The notes under the pieces were generated by a model. It was not told the DNA's origin and did not search any database. It was given only the letters and a program-made list of their open reading frames with translations. This document shows positions 16,829 to 25,021 of a DNA stretch of 64,000 bases, piece by piece. The position numbers were made by a program, and so were the translations under genes. The stretch comes from Foetidibacter luteolus (GTDB lineage Bacteria; Bacteroidota; Bacteroidia; Chitinophagales; Chitinophagaceae): positions 284,450 to 348,449 of the forward strand of contig NZ_VVIP01000059.1 of NCBI RefSeq assembly GCF_009650435.1, written 5' to 3'. The number at the start of each line of letters is the position of its first letter. The stretch's first letter is position 1.

Positions 16829-18275
16829 AAAAAATATACAACAACGCATGCGTGACTTTAAGCTCACACCATCGCCACAGGTTTGGGGTGAGATTGATGC
16901 CGCATTGAACGAAAAGAAACGGCGCCGCTTTGCGTTGTGGTGGTGGTTGCTGCCGGCCTTACTGGTTACCGGTGCTGGCGTATGGCTGTACAACAATGCC
17001 GGAAAGCCGGGTAAAAAACAGGCTACCGCGCAGCAAAAAGATATACAGCAAGCCGTCACCAGCCAGTCTGCGGATACCGGTTACCATTTAACGGGTGCAG
17101 GCAACGAAACACCGGCAACAAACGAGACTGCTGAAAGTGGCAGCCATGTGGAAACGAAGGCTGATGCCGCCAAACCTGCAACAAGCGCTAAACCCATAAG
17201 AAAAGTTTACAGGAGACAACAAACTGCTACGGGAAACCTCCTGCAGCCGGCAACTGGCAGCCAGCAGACTACAGCCAACAACCTGCAGCTTGTTACCGGT
17301 AACCAGCAACTATCAGCCTCCTCCGCCGGGGGGAATAAGGAGGGGGCTGTTGTTGCAGGCAACACCGACCAGGCTATAGAAAAAAGCTTGATGCAACAGG
17401 CTGTTGACAGCAGCAGCAATGATCGTACTTCGTTAGCAGAAAATGAGGTTGTGCCAGCTACAACAAATAAGACTGGTGCAGCAACAGCCCAGGCAACAAC
17501 ACCAAAAACAATCAAAGCTTCCAATAAGGGAAACTTTTACATACAGGCGGGTGGCGGTGCATTTAGAACAGTGACTGTTACAGGTAGCAGCCGCCCGCTT
17601 GCACAGTCTTTATACGATGCTATTTATGCGCCCAGCAACGGCAATGTGGTTATTGCGCCTGCACCACAGGATTCTGCATACAGCATTGTGCAGCCTTCGG
17701 CAGGGTATCACATGAATGTTACCCTGCAATACAACCACGTAATTAATAAAAGATGGAAATTATCTGCCGGCATAGGTTACCGGTATTTATCCAATACGCA
17801 GAAAACAGGCAGGATAATAGATTCCGTACAGGGGCTTCAATACGCTGGTTCTTTCAACTCACGCAAGAACGCGGAAGTGGAGGGATATAGTTATGCCGGT
17901 TTTTCAAACACATCTGTTAACAGGGCGCATTGGCTGGAGGTTCCGGTGATGATACAGTATTACATTAAACCATCTGCGAAAAGAAAGATTTTTATAGAAG
18001 CGGGTGTTTCGTATGCATGGATGTTTAGCTCCCGGTGGCTGATACCCGACGCGGAAATTAACCGGCTTTACTACAGCAACCAGCTTTTAAACAGGAATAT
18101 ATTTAGCTGGCAGGCAGGCGCCGGGCTGGAGCTTGCCAACCGCTGGAAGCTGGGCCTGCTGTACCAGCAAAGCATATCAACACTGGCTGACAGGACCATA
18201 AAACCAGGGCTGCACTGGCAAAACCTTTCCCTGCAGCTAAGTGCCCCCTTAACGCACGGCAAAAGAAGTAAATAA
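16812..18275 (+). CDS. Probable dual-membrane anti-sigma protein: cytoplasmic head, inner-membrane helix, linker and outer-membrane beta-barrel
   Basis: The 487-aa product has four parts. The soluble N-terminal head (1-39) contains the pattern FEKNIQQRMRDFKLTPSPQV. One strong transmembrane helix follows (about 40-60, FALWWWLLPALLVTGAGVWLY). A roughly 175-residue low-complexity linker rich in Thr, Ala, Gln, Ser and Asn comes next. From about 237 there is a PorT-like beta-barrel with alternating strands (FYIQAGGGAFRTVTV, WKLSAGIGYRYLS, IFIEAGVSYAWMF, WKLGLLYQQSIS). One chain therefore seems to reach from the cytoplasm to the outer membrane. This matches the Dma (dual membrane-spanning anti-sigma) proteins reported in Bacteroides. 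It overlaps the sigma gene, which supports the anti-sigma role (inference). The plain alternative annotation is 'outer membrane beta-barrel protein'. Confidence 0.75.
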   Translation: MPGEFEKNIQQRMRDFKLTPSPQVWGEIDAALNEKKRRRFALWWWLLPALLVTGAGVWLYNNAGKPGKKQATAQQKDIQQAVTSQSADTGYHLTGAGNETPATNETAESGSHVETKADAAKPATSAKPIRKVYRRQQTATGNLLQPATGSQQTTANNLQLVTGNQQLSASSAGGNKEGAVVAGNTDQAIEKSLMQQAVDSSSNDRTSLAENEVVPATTNKTGAATAQATTPKTIKASNKGNFYIQAGGGAFRTVTVTGSSRPLAQSLYDAIYAPSNGNVVIAPAPQDSAYSIVQPSAGYHMNVTLQYNHVINKRWKLSAGIGYRYLSNTQKTGRIIDSVQGLQYAGSFNSRKNAEVEGYSYAGFSNTSVNRAHWLEVPVMIQYYIKPSAKRKIFIEAGVSYAWMFSSRWLIPDAEINRLYYSNQLLNRNIFSWQAGAGLELANRWKLGLLYQQSISTLADRTIKPGLHWQNLSLQLSAPLTHGKRSK

Positions 18276-18294
18276 TAAAACCAAATACTTTGCT

Positions 18295-19596
18295 ATGAAA
18301 AAGATGCATCTGCATGCCTTAGCCGCATGTTTATTAATAGTTTGCGCAATTGTATTACCCGGGTGCGTAAAAGACCGTGGTATGAAAAGAACGACAGTTT
18401 TTGTGCCGGTTCTTAAAACAACGGCTGAAGTGCGGGACGCTATTAAAAGCGATGTTCCTGAGGATGTATCCCAGCCGGGCAAAATATACCTGTACGGCAA
18501 ATATATTTTTCTTAACGAGCTTGGCAAGGGCGTTCATATCATAGATAACTCTAACCCGGCTGCACCGGTTAACAAAGCATTCATTCATATACCCGGCAAC
18601 GAGGACATTGCGGTAAAAGGCAATATACTTTATGCTGATTGCTTTACAGACCTGATGGCAATTGACATCAGCAACCCGGAAGCTGTTAAACTGCAAAGCT
18701 TTGTACATAATATATTTCCGGAACGCCAGTATATTTTTGGTTACGATATGGGCGCTAACAATGTGGTTACCAAGTGGGAGGCCAGGGACACCGTTATGGA
18801 AATTGAAGTAGCGGATGGGCAGGGCATTTGGCGCAATGGTAACTTTTACAGCCCCTACTATTATGTTACAGACAATATGATGTACCTGGCATCTTCTTTT
18901 AACGGCGCCAAGAGCGATGCAGTTACTATGCCTAACGGTAAAGGTGGCTCTATGGCAAGGTTTGCCCTGATGAACAATTACCTGTACACGGTGAGCTGGA
19001 GCAAACTAAACGTAGTGAATGTTACCAACAGCAGCGCTCCTGAATGGAATAAAACGGTTGACCTTGCCAACTGGGGTATTGAAACCATTTTTCCGTTTAA
19101 AGAAAAATTGTTCATTGGGTCTCAAATGGGCATGTACATCTACGATGTTAGTAACCCGGAAGCACCGGTTAAACAAGGTACGTTTGAACATGTGCGTACC
19201 TGCGACCCTGTGATTGCTGATGATGATTATGCCTACGTAACATTGCATGCAGGCACCCGCTGCGGTGAAAACTTTAACCAGTTAGATGTGGTTGATATTA
19301 AAAACCTGGACGCACCGCAGCACGTAAAAACTTACCCGCTTACCAACCCGCATGGTTTAAGCAAAGATGGCAACCTGCTTTTTATATGTGATGGAGAAGA
19401 CGGCCTGAAAGTTTTTAATGCATCTAATGTAACCAGCATTCAACAGCTTGCTAAAATAGATATGGCGCCAACATACGATGTTATCTGTTACAATGGCATT
19501 GCCATTGTTTCTGCCAAAGATGGATTGTACCAGTACGATTACAGCAACAGCAGCAATATAAGATTGCTGAGCAAAATTGTTTTAAAGCAACAGTAA
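18295..19596 (+). CDS. LVIVD-repeat beta-propeller lipoprotein
   Basis: The 433-aa product has a lipobox VLPGC (Cys about 24). Repeated blades follow the LVIVD pattern, in which a short strand ends in a D-x-S-N-P-x-x-P turn: GVHIIDNSNPAAPV, LMAIDISNPEAVK, LNVVNVTNSSAPEW, MYIYDVSNPEAPV, LDVVDIKNLDAPQ and LKVFNASNVTS. This makes a surface or periplasmic beta-propeller of unknown ligand. It starts 19 nt after the barrel protein gene and is 10 nt before the next gene. It is therefore the third member of the sigma-factor operon and a possible partner or sensor for that system. Confidence 0.87.
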   Translation: MKKMHLHALAACLLIVCAIVLPGCVKDRGMKRTTVFVPVLKTTAEVRDAIKSDVPEDVSQPGKIYLYGKYIFLNELGKGVHIIDNSNPAAPVNKAFIHIPGNEDIAVKGNILYADCFTDLMAIDISNPEAVKLQSFVHNIFPERQYIFGYDMGANNVVTKWEARDTVMEIEVADGQGIWRNGNFYSPYYYVTDNMMYLASSFNGAKSDAVTMPNGKGGSMARFALMNNYLYTVSWSKLNVVNVTNSSAPEWNKTVDLANWGIETIFPFKEKLFIGSQMGMYIYDVSNPEAPVKQGTFEHVRTCDPVIADDDYAYVTLHAGTRCGENFNQLDVVDIKNLDAPQHVKTYPLTNPHGLSKDGNLLFICDGEDGLKVFNASNVTSIQQLAKIDMAPTYDVICYNGIAIVSAKDGLYQYDYSNSSNIRLLSKIVLKQQ

Positions 19597-19606
19597 AAAA
19601 ACAGGC

Positions 19607-20203
19607 ATGAAGATTTACTTATTATTGCTGTTGCCATGGCTTCCCGCATTTGCAACAGCCCAGCAGGATAAAAAGCTGGCAAATAAAATTAGCTATGCAA
19701 GCAGCTACGAGTTAGGCATACTTGCGGGTAAGGCATATACACCCTTTACCGCCAGGATAATACAGGGTGTAAGGTATCAAAATTACGAGGCCGGTATTGG
19801 AGTTGCACTGGACCCCTATGCTTTCAGGTCTGTTCCCGTTTTTATTCATGTAGCGTATCATCTTTATAACGGCAGGAACACACCTTATGCATACGGTGAT
19901 GCAGGTATTTCCTTTCCGTGGAACAATGGCGCTTTACCCGAAAAATATACCGACCCCCGGTCTGGCCAGCAAGGCGAAGACTGGCATATCCTGCACAATG
20001 GAGTGTATGGGGAAGCTGGTATTGGCTATAAAATAATGCTTAATAAGAGGAATGCCTTTATTATGAATGCAGGCTATAGCTATAAGAAATTTAAGTACGA
20101 TGAGTTTGTAAATATCTGGAACGGCAATGAGTCCATACGTATAAAACAGGGGTATAGTTTTGATTACAACAGGTTGGTGTTCCGCCTGGGTTTTACCTTA
20201 TAA
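19607..20203 (+). CDS. Small predicted outer-membrane protein
   Basis: The 198-aa product has a cleavable signal (LLLLPWLPAFATAQ). The mature part alternates hydrophobic and polar residues in short beta-strands with Tyr/Gly girdles (ARIIQGVRYQNYEAGIGVAL, GVYGEAGIGYKIML, NAFIMNAGYSYKKF). It ends in Leu after LVFRLGFTL, as outer-membrane barrels often do. I recognise no named family. As the last gene of the four-gene sigma operon it may be part of the same envelope-response system. Confidence 0.75.
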   Translation: MKIYLLLLLPWLPAFATAQQDKKLANKISYASSYELGILAGKAYTPFTARIIQGVRYQNYEAGIGVALDPYAFRSVPVFIHVAYHLYNGRNTPYAYGDAGISFPWNNGALPEKYTDPRSGQQGEDWHILHNGVYGEAGIGYKIMLNKRNAFIMNAGYSYKKFKYDEFVNIWNGNESIRIKQGYSFDYNRLVFRLGFTL

Positions 20204-20284
20204 CAATGTGGCTGCAGCTTTATGGTGTTAGACCGGGGCTAATCGTTTCTGCCGCCCCGGCGGCAGAAACGGTTCACTAACATG

Positions 20285-20370
20285 CGGGAAAAGCTGCATA
20301 GCGAATCAACAGTACAAGAGTGCGACGCAAGGGACGCCCAATGGCAGGTTATACAGCCGGGGTCATAAAA
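20285..20370 (+). repeat. Family B interspersed repeat, copy 4
   Basis: The element reads GGGAAAAGCTGCATAGCGAA, then GTACAAGAGTGCGACGCAA, ending ACAGCCGGGGTCATAAAA. It is the clearest copy and the reference for the family. It lies between the converging sigma operon and the DUF2723 gene. Confidence 0.75.
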
Positions 20371-20403
20371 ATTGTTTTGATACAGCTTTTGCTGACTGCT
20401 TAT

Positions 20404-20440
20404 AACAACAAAGCCTTCGTAACAGAAGGCTTTGTTGTTA
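20404..20440. terminator. Bidirectional terminator-like hairpin
   Basis: AACAACAAAGCCTTC and GAAGGCTTTGTTGTT form a perfect 15-bp stem around GTAACA. It lies between two convergent genes. The T-tracts are weak on both sides, but the position fits termination of the DUF2723 gene (minus) and possibly the sigma operon. Confidence 0.65.
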
Positions 20441-20465
20441 TATTACTTCTACTTATAAGGGAGAA

Positions 20466-23400
20466 TTATTGTATTGTATCCCCGCCTGTAACCGCACCGC
20501 CTTCCAGCGATGCACCCGGCAGTTTGCTAAAGGTTTTTTCCATCTCGGTTAAATCCTGCAACAATCTTTCTGCGGAGCTTTTGTCGTAGCTCATCATGTC
20601 AGCCTTATACCCGGTTAAAGAGTTATAGAATTTAACCTGTTGTTGCAAATCAATCTTAACACTTTTTGAAACCTTGGCGGCCAGTGTGGTATCGCCCGCC
20701 TGGTAGCAGGCCTGTAAGAACAGCAGGGAAAGACGGTTATGCTCGTTACCCCTGGAAACCATACCATAAGGAAAGTTCTCCTGCAGCATCATTTTATCCG
20801 CTTTTTCCAATGCCTTCCTGGCGTCTTCTTTCCTGTTTTTGAAAGACAGGTCAAGCGCTATTTCTGTATGCGCCCTGCGAATGGTATTCAGGTGGCGGCG
20901 GTTTTCTTCATCATAATACACACCCCTTAAATCAGCATTGCCATAGGCGAATTTATTCATGATGTTTTCAAACATCTTGTTGGTGTTAAAGAACTCACCG
21001 GCAACAGGCACCAGGCGGTAGCTTAAACCATCTTTGCGCAAGTAATTACCAAAACCCAGCTCCGTATAATTCTGCGTAAAGTATATAGGACGTTTCCACT
21101 GGTTGGCAGCTATCACGTCCAGCACGGCCAGGTCGTTTTTCATAATGATGTTCTTGGGTATCTCAAACTTCACTTCCGTTACCACGCTGTCCGTAGCATT
21201 AACGGTGCCATTGGCTTTTACAGCGTTGGCATCAACAGGAATGGAAACCCTTCTTACCGGGAAGGTGTTAATAAACTCACCATCGCCCTGGTTCATCACT
21301 TTGTCAGGGTCGTCACTGGCAACATATTTCATCACATCGCTCAGGTAATAATACTGGCTTTCAGGAAACTGCGGTTTAGGCTGGTAGCGTATGTAATCCC
21401 TTTTGCGGCCTTCAATTTGTGCGGCGCTGAGGGTGAGGTCAATTACGGGGCTCTGGTTTACTTTGTAGCGCATCTGGTTAATGTACCAGTCAATACCCAG
21501 TAAGGAAGTGTTAATTACGCGTATATCGGGCCTTATGCCTTCTACCTCCTGCGCATACCAGAGCGGGTAGGTATCGTTATCGCCGAAAGTAAAGAGGATG
21601 GCATTTTTGTCGCAGCTTTCCAGGTAATCTTTAGCCAGGTCGCGGGCAATTACTTTGCGGCTGCGGTCATGGTCGTCCCATTCCTGCTGCGCCATCAGCA
21701 CAGGTACTGCCAGCAGGCATAAACCGGTGGCTATCGCTGTAGCGATTGTCGGGTTAAGTTTTTTGCCAAACCAGTCTTTTACCTGCAATACGCCCAGGCC
21801 AATCCAGATAGCGAATGCGTAGAAAGAACCCACATAAGCATAGTCACGCTCCCTGGGCTGGCGGCCTGCCTGGTTAAGGTATAACACGATGGCGAGGCCG
21901 GTAAAGAAGAAGAGCAGGAAGCTTACAAGAGCATCATCTTTTCTTTTTCTGAAATGATAGAACAGGCCAATCAAGCCAAGTATAAAAGGCAATGCAAACA
22001 GCGTATTGTGTGCCTTGTTGTTTTTTAGGCTGTCAGGCAGGGTGCTTTGGTCACCATAGAGCAGGTTATCAATAAAGCTTATGCCGGTAATCCAGTTGCC
22101 GTCACGGGGCTGGTGAATAAACTCGCCCTGCACATCGTTCTGCTTGCCGCTAAAGTTCCACATAAAGTACCGGAAGTACATAAAGTAGTTCTGGTAGGCT
22201 ACAAAAAAGCTCAGGTTATCGCCGAAGTTAGGCGCCCTTTCGTAGCTGCCGTCTTTGTTCTTGCCAATGTTCATGAATATGGCATAGTAATCCGCATGCC
22301 CCTGGTCGTTGCTGGCATCCCACATACGGGGGAAAACCATTTTATCCTCCGCGGCATATACATAGTGGCCGTTTTTGCCGCTGGGTATATAGCTGTCTTT
22401 ACCTTTCTGGTATTTGGTGGTGGTTTCTTTATAATCAATTGGCTGCGCGGTAAACTTCTGGCCGTATAATAAAGGAAAATCGCCATACTGTTCACGGCCC
22501 AGGTAGCCCACAAGGCTCATAGGGTTATCCACGTTGTACATATCAACAGATGGGTCGGCGCTGCTGCGTATCATGGTGGTTACGTACGTGCTGTAACCAA
22601 TCAGCATAAAGGCAAGGCTCCATAAAGAAAGGCGCAGGTAGGGCCAATTTTTACGGGCAGAAAAGCGCAGGCCAAACCATATTCCGAATGCCAGCAAGGC
22701 AAAAAAGAAAATAAAGCCTGAGAAAAAAGGCATTTTCAAACTGTTCACAAAAAAAATGTCAAATGCGCCGGCAGCTTTAATGGAGTATTGTATAACACCT
22801 ACCTGTACAATGCCCGTAAGCACACAGGCAATTACCAAAAATATATAAGCTCCGCCGGCATATTCTTTCTTACTCTTATTGAAGGATTCCACTACGTTCA
22901 GCAGCACAATAGCCAGTACCGTGCCTACCAAAATAAGTCCGGATACGGTGCCATCCATGGTAACGCCGCGTTCTGCGTTAACTTCGCCGCTGGCCATAAC
23001 AAGAGAAGCTATAAATCCTAATCCGCCACCAATAGCCAGGCACCAAACAAAATATTTGCGCAGCAGTTTGTAATTAAAGTCTTCCCTTCTTCTAAAATAG
23101 TACACCAGTACAATAGCAGGTATGGTTAACAGGTTTAACAAGTGTACGCCTATGGAAAGCCCCATCAGGAAAAAGATAAACACAATCCACCTGTCGGCGC
23201 CGGGTTCATCGGCTGTATGTTCCCATTTTAAAATGGCCCAAAATACAATGGCTGTAAAGAAAGAAGATAAGGCATATACTTCACCTTCTACTGCGCTGTA
23301 CCAGAAAGAATCGCTGAAGGTATAAGCCAGGGCGCCAACAACACCAGCCCCCATAGCAGCCCATACCTGCGGCATGGTAAGCTCCACATTACGCACAGGT

Positions 23401-23723
23401 TGTATAATACGCCGTGCGAAGTGGGTAATTGTCCAGAACAGGAACAAAATAGTAAAGCCACTGGCCAGGGCACTCATAACGTTAACCGCTTTGGCGGCGG
23501 TTAAAGGGTTATTACCAAATAAAACAATAAATATCCTTCCGATTAATACAAACAGCGGTGCGCCGGGCGGGTGCGGTATCTGCACTTTAAAGCAACTGCT
23601 CACAAATTCGCCGCAATCCCACAAGCTGCCGCCGGCTTCGGCCGTAAGCACATATACACTACAGGCAATTAAGCACACTACCCATCCGGTAATGTTATTA
23701 ACCTTTTTAAAGCTCATATTCAC
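20466..23723 (-). CDS. DUF2723 / GT117 family integral-membrane protein (O-mannosyltransferase-like)
   Basis: The 1085-aa product opens with a membrane domain of about 11-13 helices (ITGWVVCLIACSVYVLTAEA and onward). It includes the family signature LWDCGEFVSSCFKVQIPHPP near 33-52, with acidic residues typical of GT-C glycosyltransferases. A soluble C-terminal half includes FTFGDNDTYPLWYAQEVEGI and helical repeats near the end. DUF2723 proteins resemble protein O-mannosyltransferases. In Bacteroidota they are proposed to take part in protein O-glycosylation or cell-envelope glycan assembly, but I would not name a substrate. The length is normal for the phylum. It stands alone, with a hairpin terminator downstream. 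Confidence 0.88.
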   Translation of the reverse strand: MNMSFKKVNNITGWVVCLIACSVYVLTAEAGGSLWDCGEFVSSCFKVQIPHPPGAPLFVLIGRIFIVLFGNNPLTAAKAVNVMSALASGFTILFLFWTITHFARRIIQPVRNVELTMPQVWAAMGAGVVGALAYTFSDSFWYSAVEGEVYALSSFFTAIVFWAILKWEHTADEPGADRWIVFIFFLMGLSIGVHLLNLLTIPAIVLVYYFRRREDFNYKLLRKYFVWCLAIGGGLGFIASLVMASGEVNAERGVTMDGTVSGLILVGTVLAIVLLNVVESFNKSKKEYAGGAYIFLVIACVLTGIVQVGVIQYSIKAAGAFDIFFVNSLKMPFFSGFIFFFALLAFGIWFGLRFSARKNWPYLRLSLWSLAFMLIGYSTYVTTMIRSSADPSVDMYNVDNPMSLVGYLGREQYGDFPLLYGQKFTAQPIDYKETTTKYQKGKDSYIPSGKNGHYVYAAEDKMVFPRMWDASNDQGHADYYAIFMNIGKNKDGSYERAPNFGDNLSFFVAYQNYFMYFRYFMWNFSGKQNDVQGEFIHQPRDGNWITGISFIDNLLYGDQSTLPDSLKNNKAHNTLFALPFILGLIGLFYHFRKRKDDALVSFLLFFFTGLAIVLYLNQAGRQPRERDYAYVGSFYAFAIWIGLGVLQVKDWFGKKLNPTIATAIATGLCLLAVPVLMAQQEWDDHDRSRKVIARDLAKDYLESCDKNAILFTFGDNDTYPLWYAQEVEGIRPDIRVINTSLLGIDWYINQMRYKVNQSPVIDLTLSAAQIEGRKRDYIRYQPKPQFPESQYYYLSDVMKYVASDDPDKVMNQGDGEFINTFPVRRVSIPVDANAVKANGTVNATDSVVTEVKFEIPKNIIMKNDLAVLDVIAANQWKRPIYFTQNYTELGFGNYLRKDGLSYRLVPVAGEFFNTNKMFENIMNKFAYGNADLRGVYYDEENRRHLNTIRRAHTEIALDLSFKNRKEDARKALEKADKMMLQENFPYGMVSRGNEHNRLSLLFLQACYQAGDTTLAAKVSKSVKIDLQQQVKFYNSLTGYKADMMSYDKSSAERLLQDLTEMEKTFSKLPGASLEGGAVTGGDTIQ

Positions 23724-23866
23724 GTTTGGTTTGTTAAAAGACGGGCAAACCTAACGTAAACTGGCGAAATTTGGAAATGCTTGATAATATTAGCGGTATT
23801 TTATAAACCGGGGCATTACGGCACGGGTATAACCGGTTAACACAGCGGCTGAAAGAAGGTGGTTTT

Positions 23867-24025
23867 GGGCGTGTCCCCAAGCTATCGCAAGGGGGCGGGC
23901 AGAACTACGTTCGCAACCTTCGTCAAAGCAACATTTAGTTGCTTTTTCTCGGTTGTGCTCATACTCCGGCACAAAACCCATGCTGCTATGGCTTCACCGG
24001 GGTATCCGCTTCAATCCCTCACCCG
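23867..24025 (+). repeat. Family A interspersed repeat, copy 3, with a hairpin insert
   Basis: The left part (TCCCCAAGCTATCGCAAGGG) and the right part (CTCATACTCCGGCAC to TCAATCCCTCACCCG) match the family. The middle GCTTTCCG segment is replaced by about 50 nt. This insert contains AAAGCAAC-ATTTA-GTTGCTTT (23925-23945), a perfect 8-bp stem. The element occupies most of the gap between the DUF2723 and DUF502 genes. Confidence 0.7.
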
Positions 24026-24111
24026 AAAGCCAGTTACCGGTTACCGGATGCAGGTTGCCGGTCTGTTGAACATTGAGCATGAAACAAGAGAACACTAAAC
24101 TGTTGATTGGT

Positions 24112-24119
24112 TACTTTTG
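24112..24119 (+). promoter_or_regulatory. Candidate promoter -7 element of the DUF502 gene
   Basis: TACTTTTG is a perfect match to TAnnTTTG and lies 16 nt before the DUF502 start codon. No clear TTG was found at the best distance upstream. Confidence 0.4.
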
Positions 24120-24134
24120 CGCAAATAACATACT

Positions 24135-24779
24135 ATGACTAACATGAAGCGTAGGCTGATGGTTAAATGGCACTGGAGAAGGTTGCTTCAGTTTTTTTTA
24201 CAGGGGCTGGTTGTAATTGCGCCCATCGGCGTTACCATATACGCGGTTTATTTTTTGTTTACGACTGTAGATGGCATTTTGCCTAACATTATTTACAAGA
24301 TTTCGCCTGAAATGATTGGCGTTGATGAAACCGGCGAGCCTAAAAGAATACCGGGACTGGGTTTTATAGTGGTGATACTGATTGTAATGTTTATTGGCGC
24401 TATATCCTCTTCATTTTTTGTGGGCAAAATGGTGGATGTGCTGGACACCGTACTGGAACGCACGCCGGGCATAAAATTCATTTATACTTCCGTTAAAGAC
24501 TTCCTGGAGGCTTTTGCGGGTAATAAAAAGAAATTTGACAAACCGGTACTGGTAAATGTTGACGCCCATGATGTATGGCGGCTGGGCTTTGTTACGCAAA
24601 ATGACGCAGAAAACTTTGGTCTTATAGACCATGTGGTGGTATATATACCTCATTCCTATGCCATATCCGGCATTACGTATTTCGTGCCCAAACAAAACAT
24701 TAAGCCCATAGAAAACATTCATTCCGGCGAGGCTATGAAGTTTGTTGTTTCCGGCGGGGTTACCCATTTGGTAGAGTAG
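24135..24779 (+). CDS. DUF502 family membrane protein
   Basis: The 214-aa product has two hydrophobic segments near the N-terminus (LLQFFLQGLVVIAPIGVTIY at about 15-35, and LGFIVVILIVMFIGAISSSF at about 75-95). The DUF502 landmarks are FTTVDGILPNI, LERTPGIKFIYTSVKDFLEA and VYIPHSYAISGITYFVP. It is a widely conserved inner-membrane protein without a settled function. The stop codon lies inside a perfect 28-bp palindrome. A second in-frame ATG four codons in (24144) is an alternative start. Confidence 0.88.
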   Translation: MTNMKRRLMVKWHWRRLLQFFLQGLVVIAPIGVTIYAVYFLFTTVDGILPNIIYKISPEMIGVDETGEPKRIPGLGFIVVILIVMFIGAISSSFFVGKMVDVLDTVLERTPGIKFIYTSVKDFLEAFAGNKKKFDKPVLVNVDAHDVWRLGFVTQNDAENFGLIDHVVVYIPHSYAISGITYFVPKQNIKPIENIHSGEAMKFVVSGGVTHLVE

Positions 24780-24803
24780 AGACACGATGCATCGTGTCTC
24801 TAC
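24776..24803. repeat. Perfect 28-bp palindrome over the DUF502 stop codon
   Basis: The arm GTAGAGACACGATG is followed immediately by its exact reverse complement CATCGTGTCTCTAC. The TAG stop of the DUF502 gene lies inside the left arm. Words of this kind are known to me as highly iterated palindromes in cyanobacteria and some other phyla. Only one copy was seen in this window. Confidence 0.8.
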
Positions 24804-24813
24804 CCGCCTAACC

Positions 24814-24904
24814 CGGGTCTGAAAAGATGCCATGAAATACCAGCCGATGAACGTAGTGCGACGCAACGAAGTCGCCACAAGGCTATAACGCCGGTATCAT
24901 AAAA
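24814..24904 (+). repeat. Family B repeat, degenerate copy
   Basis: The stretch GGGTCTGAAAAGATGCCATG, then ACGTAGTGCGACGCAA, then ACGCCGGTATCATAAAA keeps the order of the family B blocks, but the sequence between the blocks has diverged. Confidence 0.45.
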
Positions 24905-24990
24905 TGCCTGCCGGTACGGCTGGCGGCAAGCCGGGCAGCGGTTTTACACGGCTAATTGACTATCGGCAACCCCACTTTGTTACTTTCCTT

Positions 24991-24998
24991 TACTTTTG
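24991..24998 (+). promoter_or_regulatory. Candidate promoter -7 element of serC
   Basis: TACTTTTG matches TAnnTTTG perfectly and lies 23 nt before the serC start codon. The -33 element is not clear. Confidence 0.4.
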
Positions 24999-25021
24999 CA
25001 GCGCAATAACCGGCTTTTAAC

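Noticed and set aside
16256..17059. 267-aa open frame antisense to the sigma factor gene
   Set aside because: The sigma factor and its overlapping partner on the plus strand have clear domains; the antisense frame has none.
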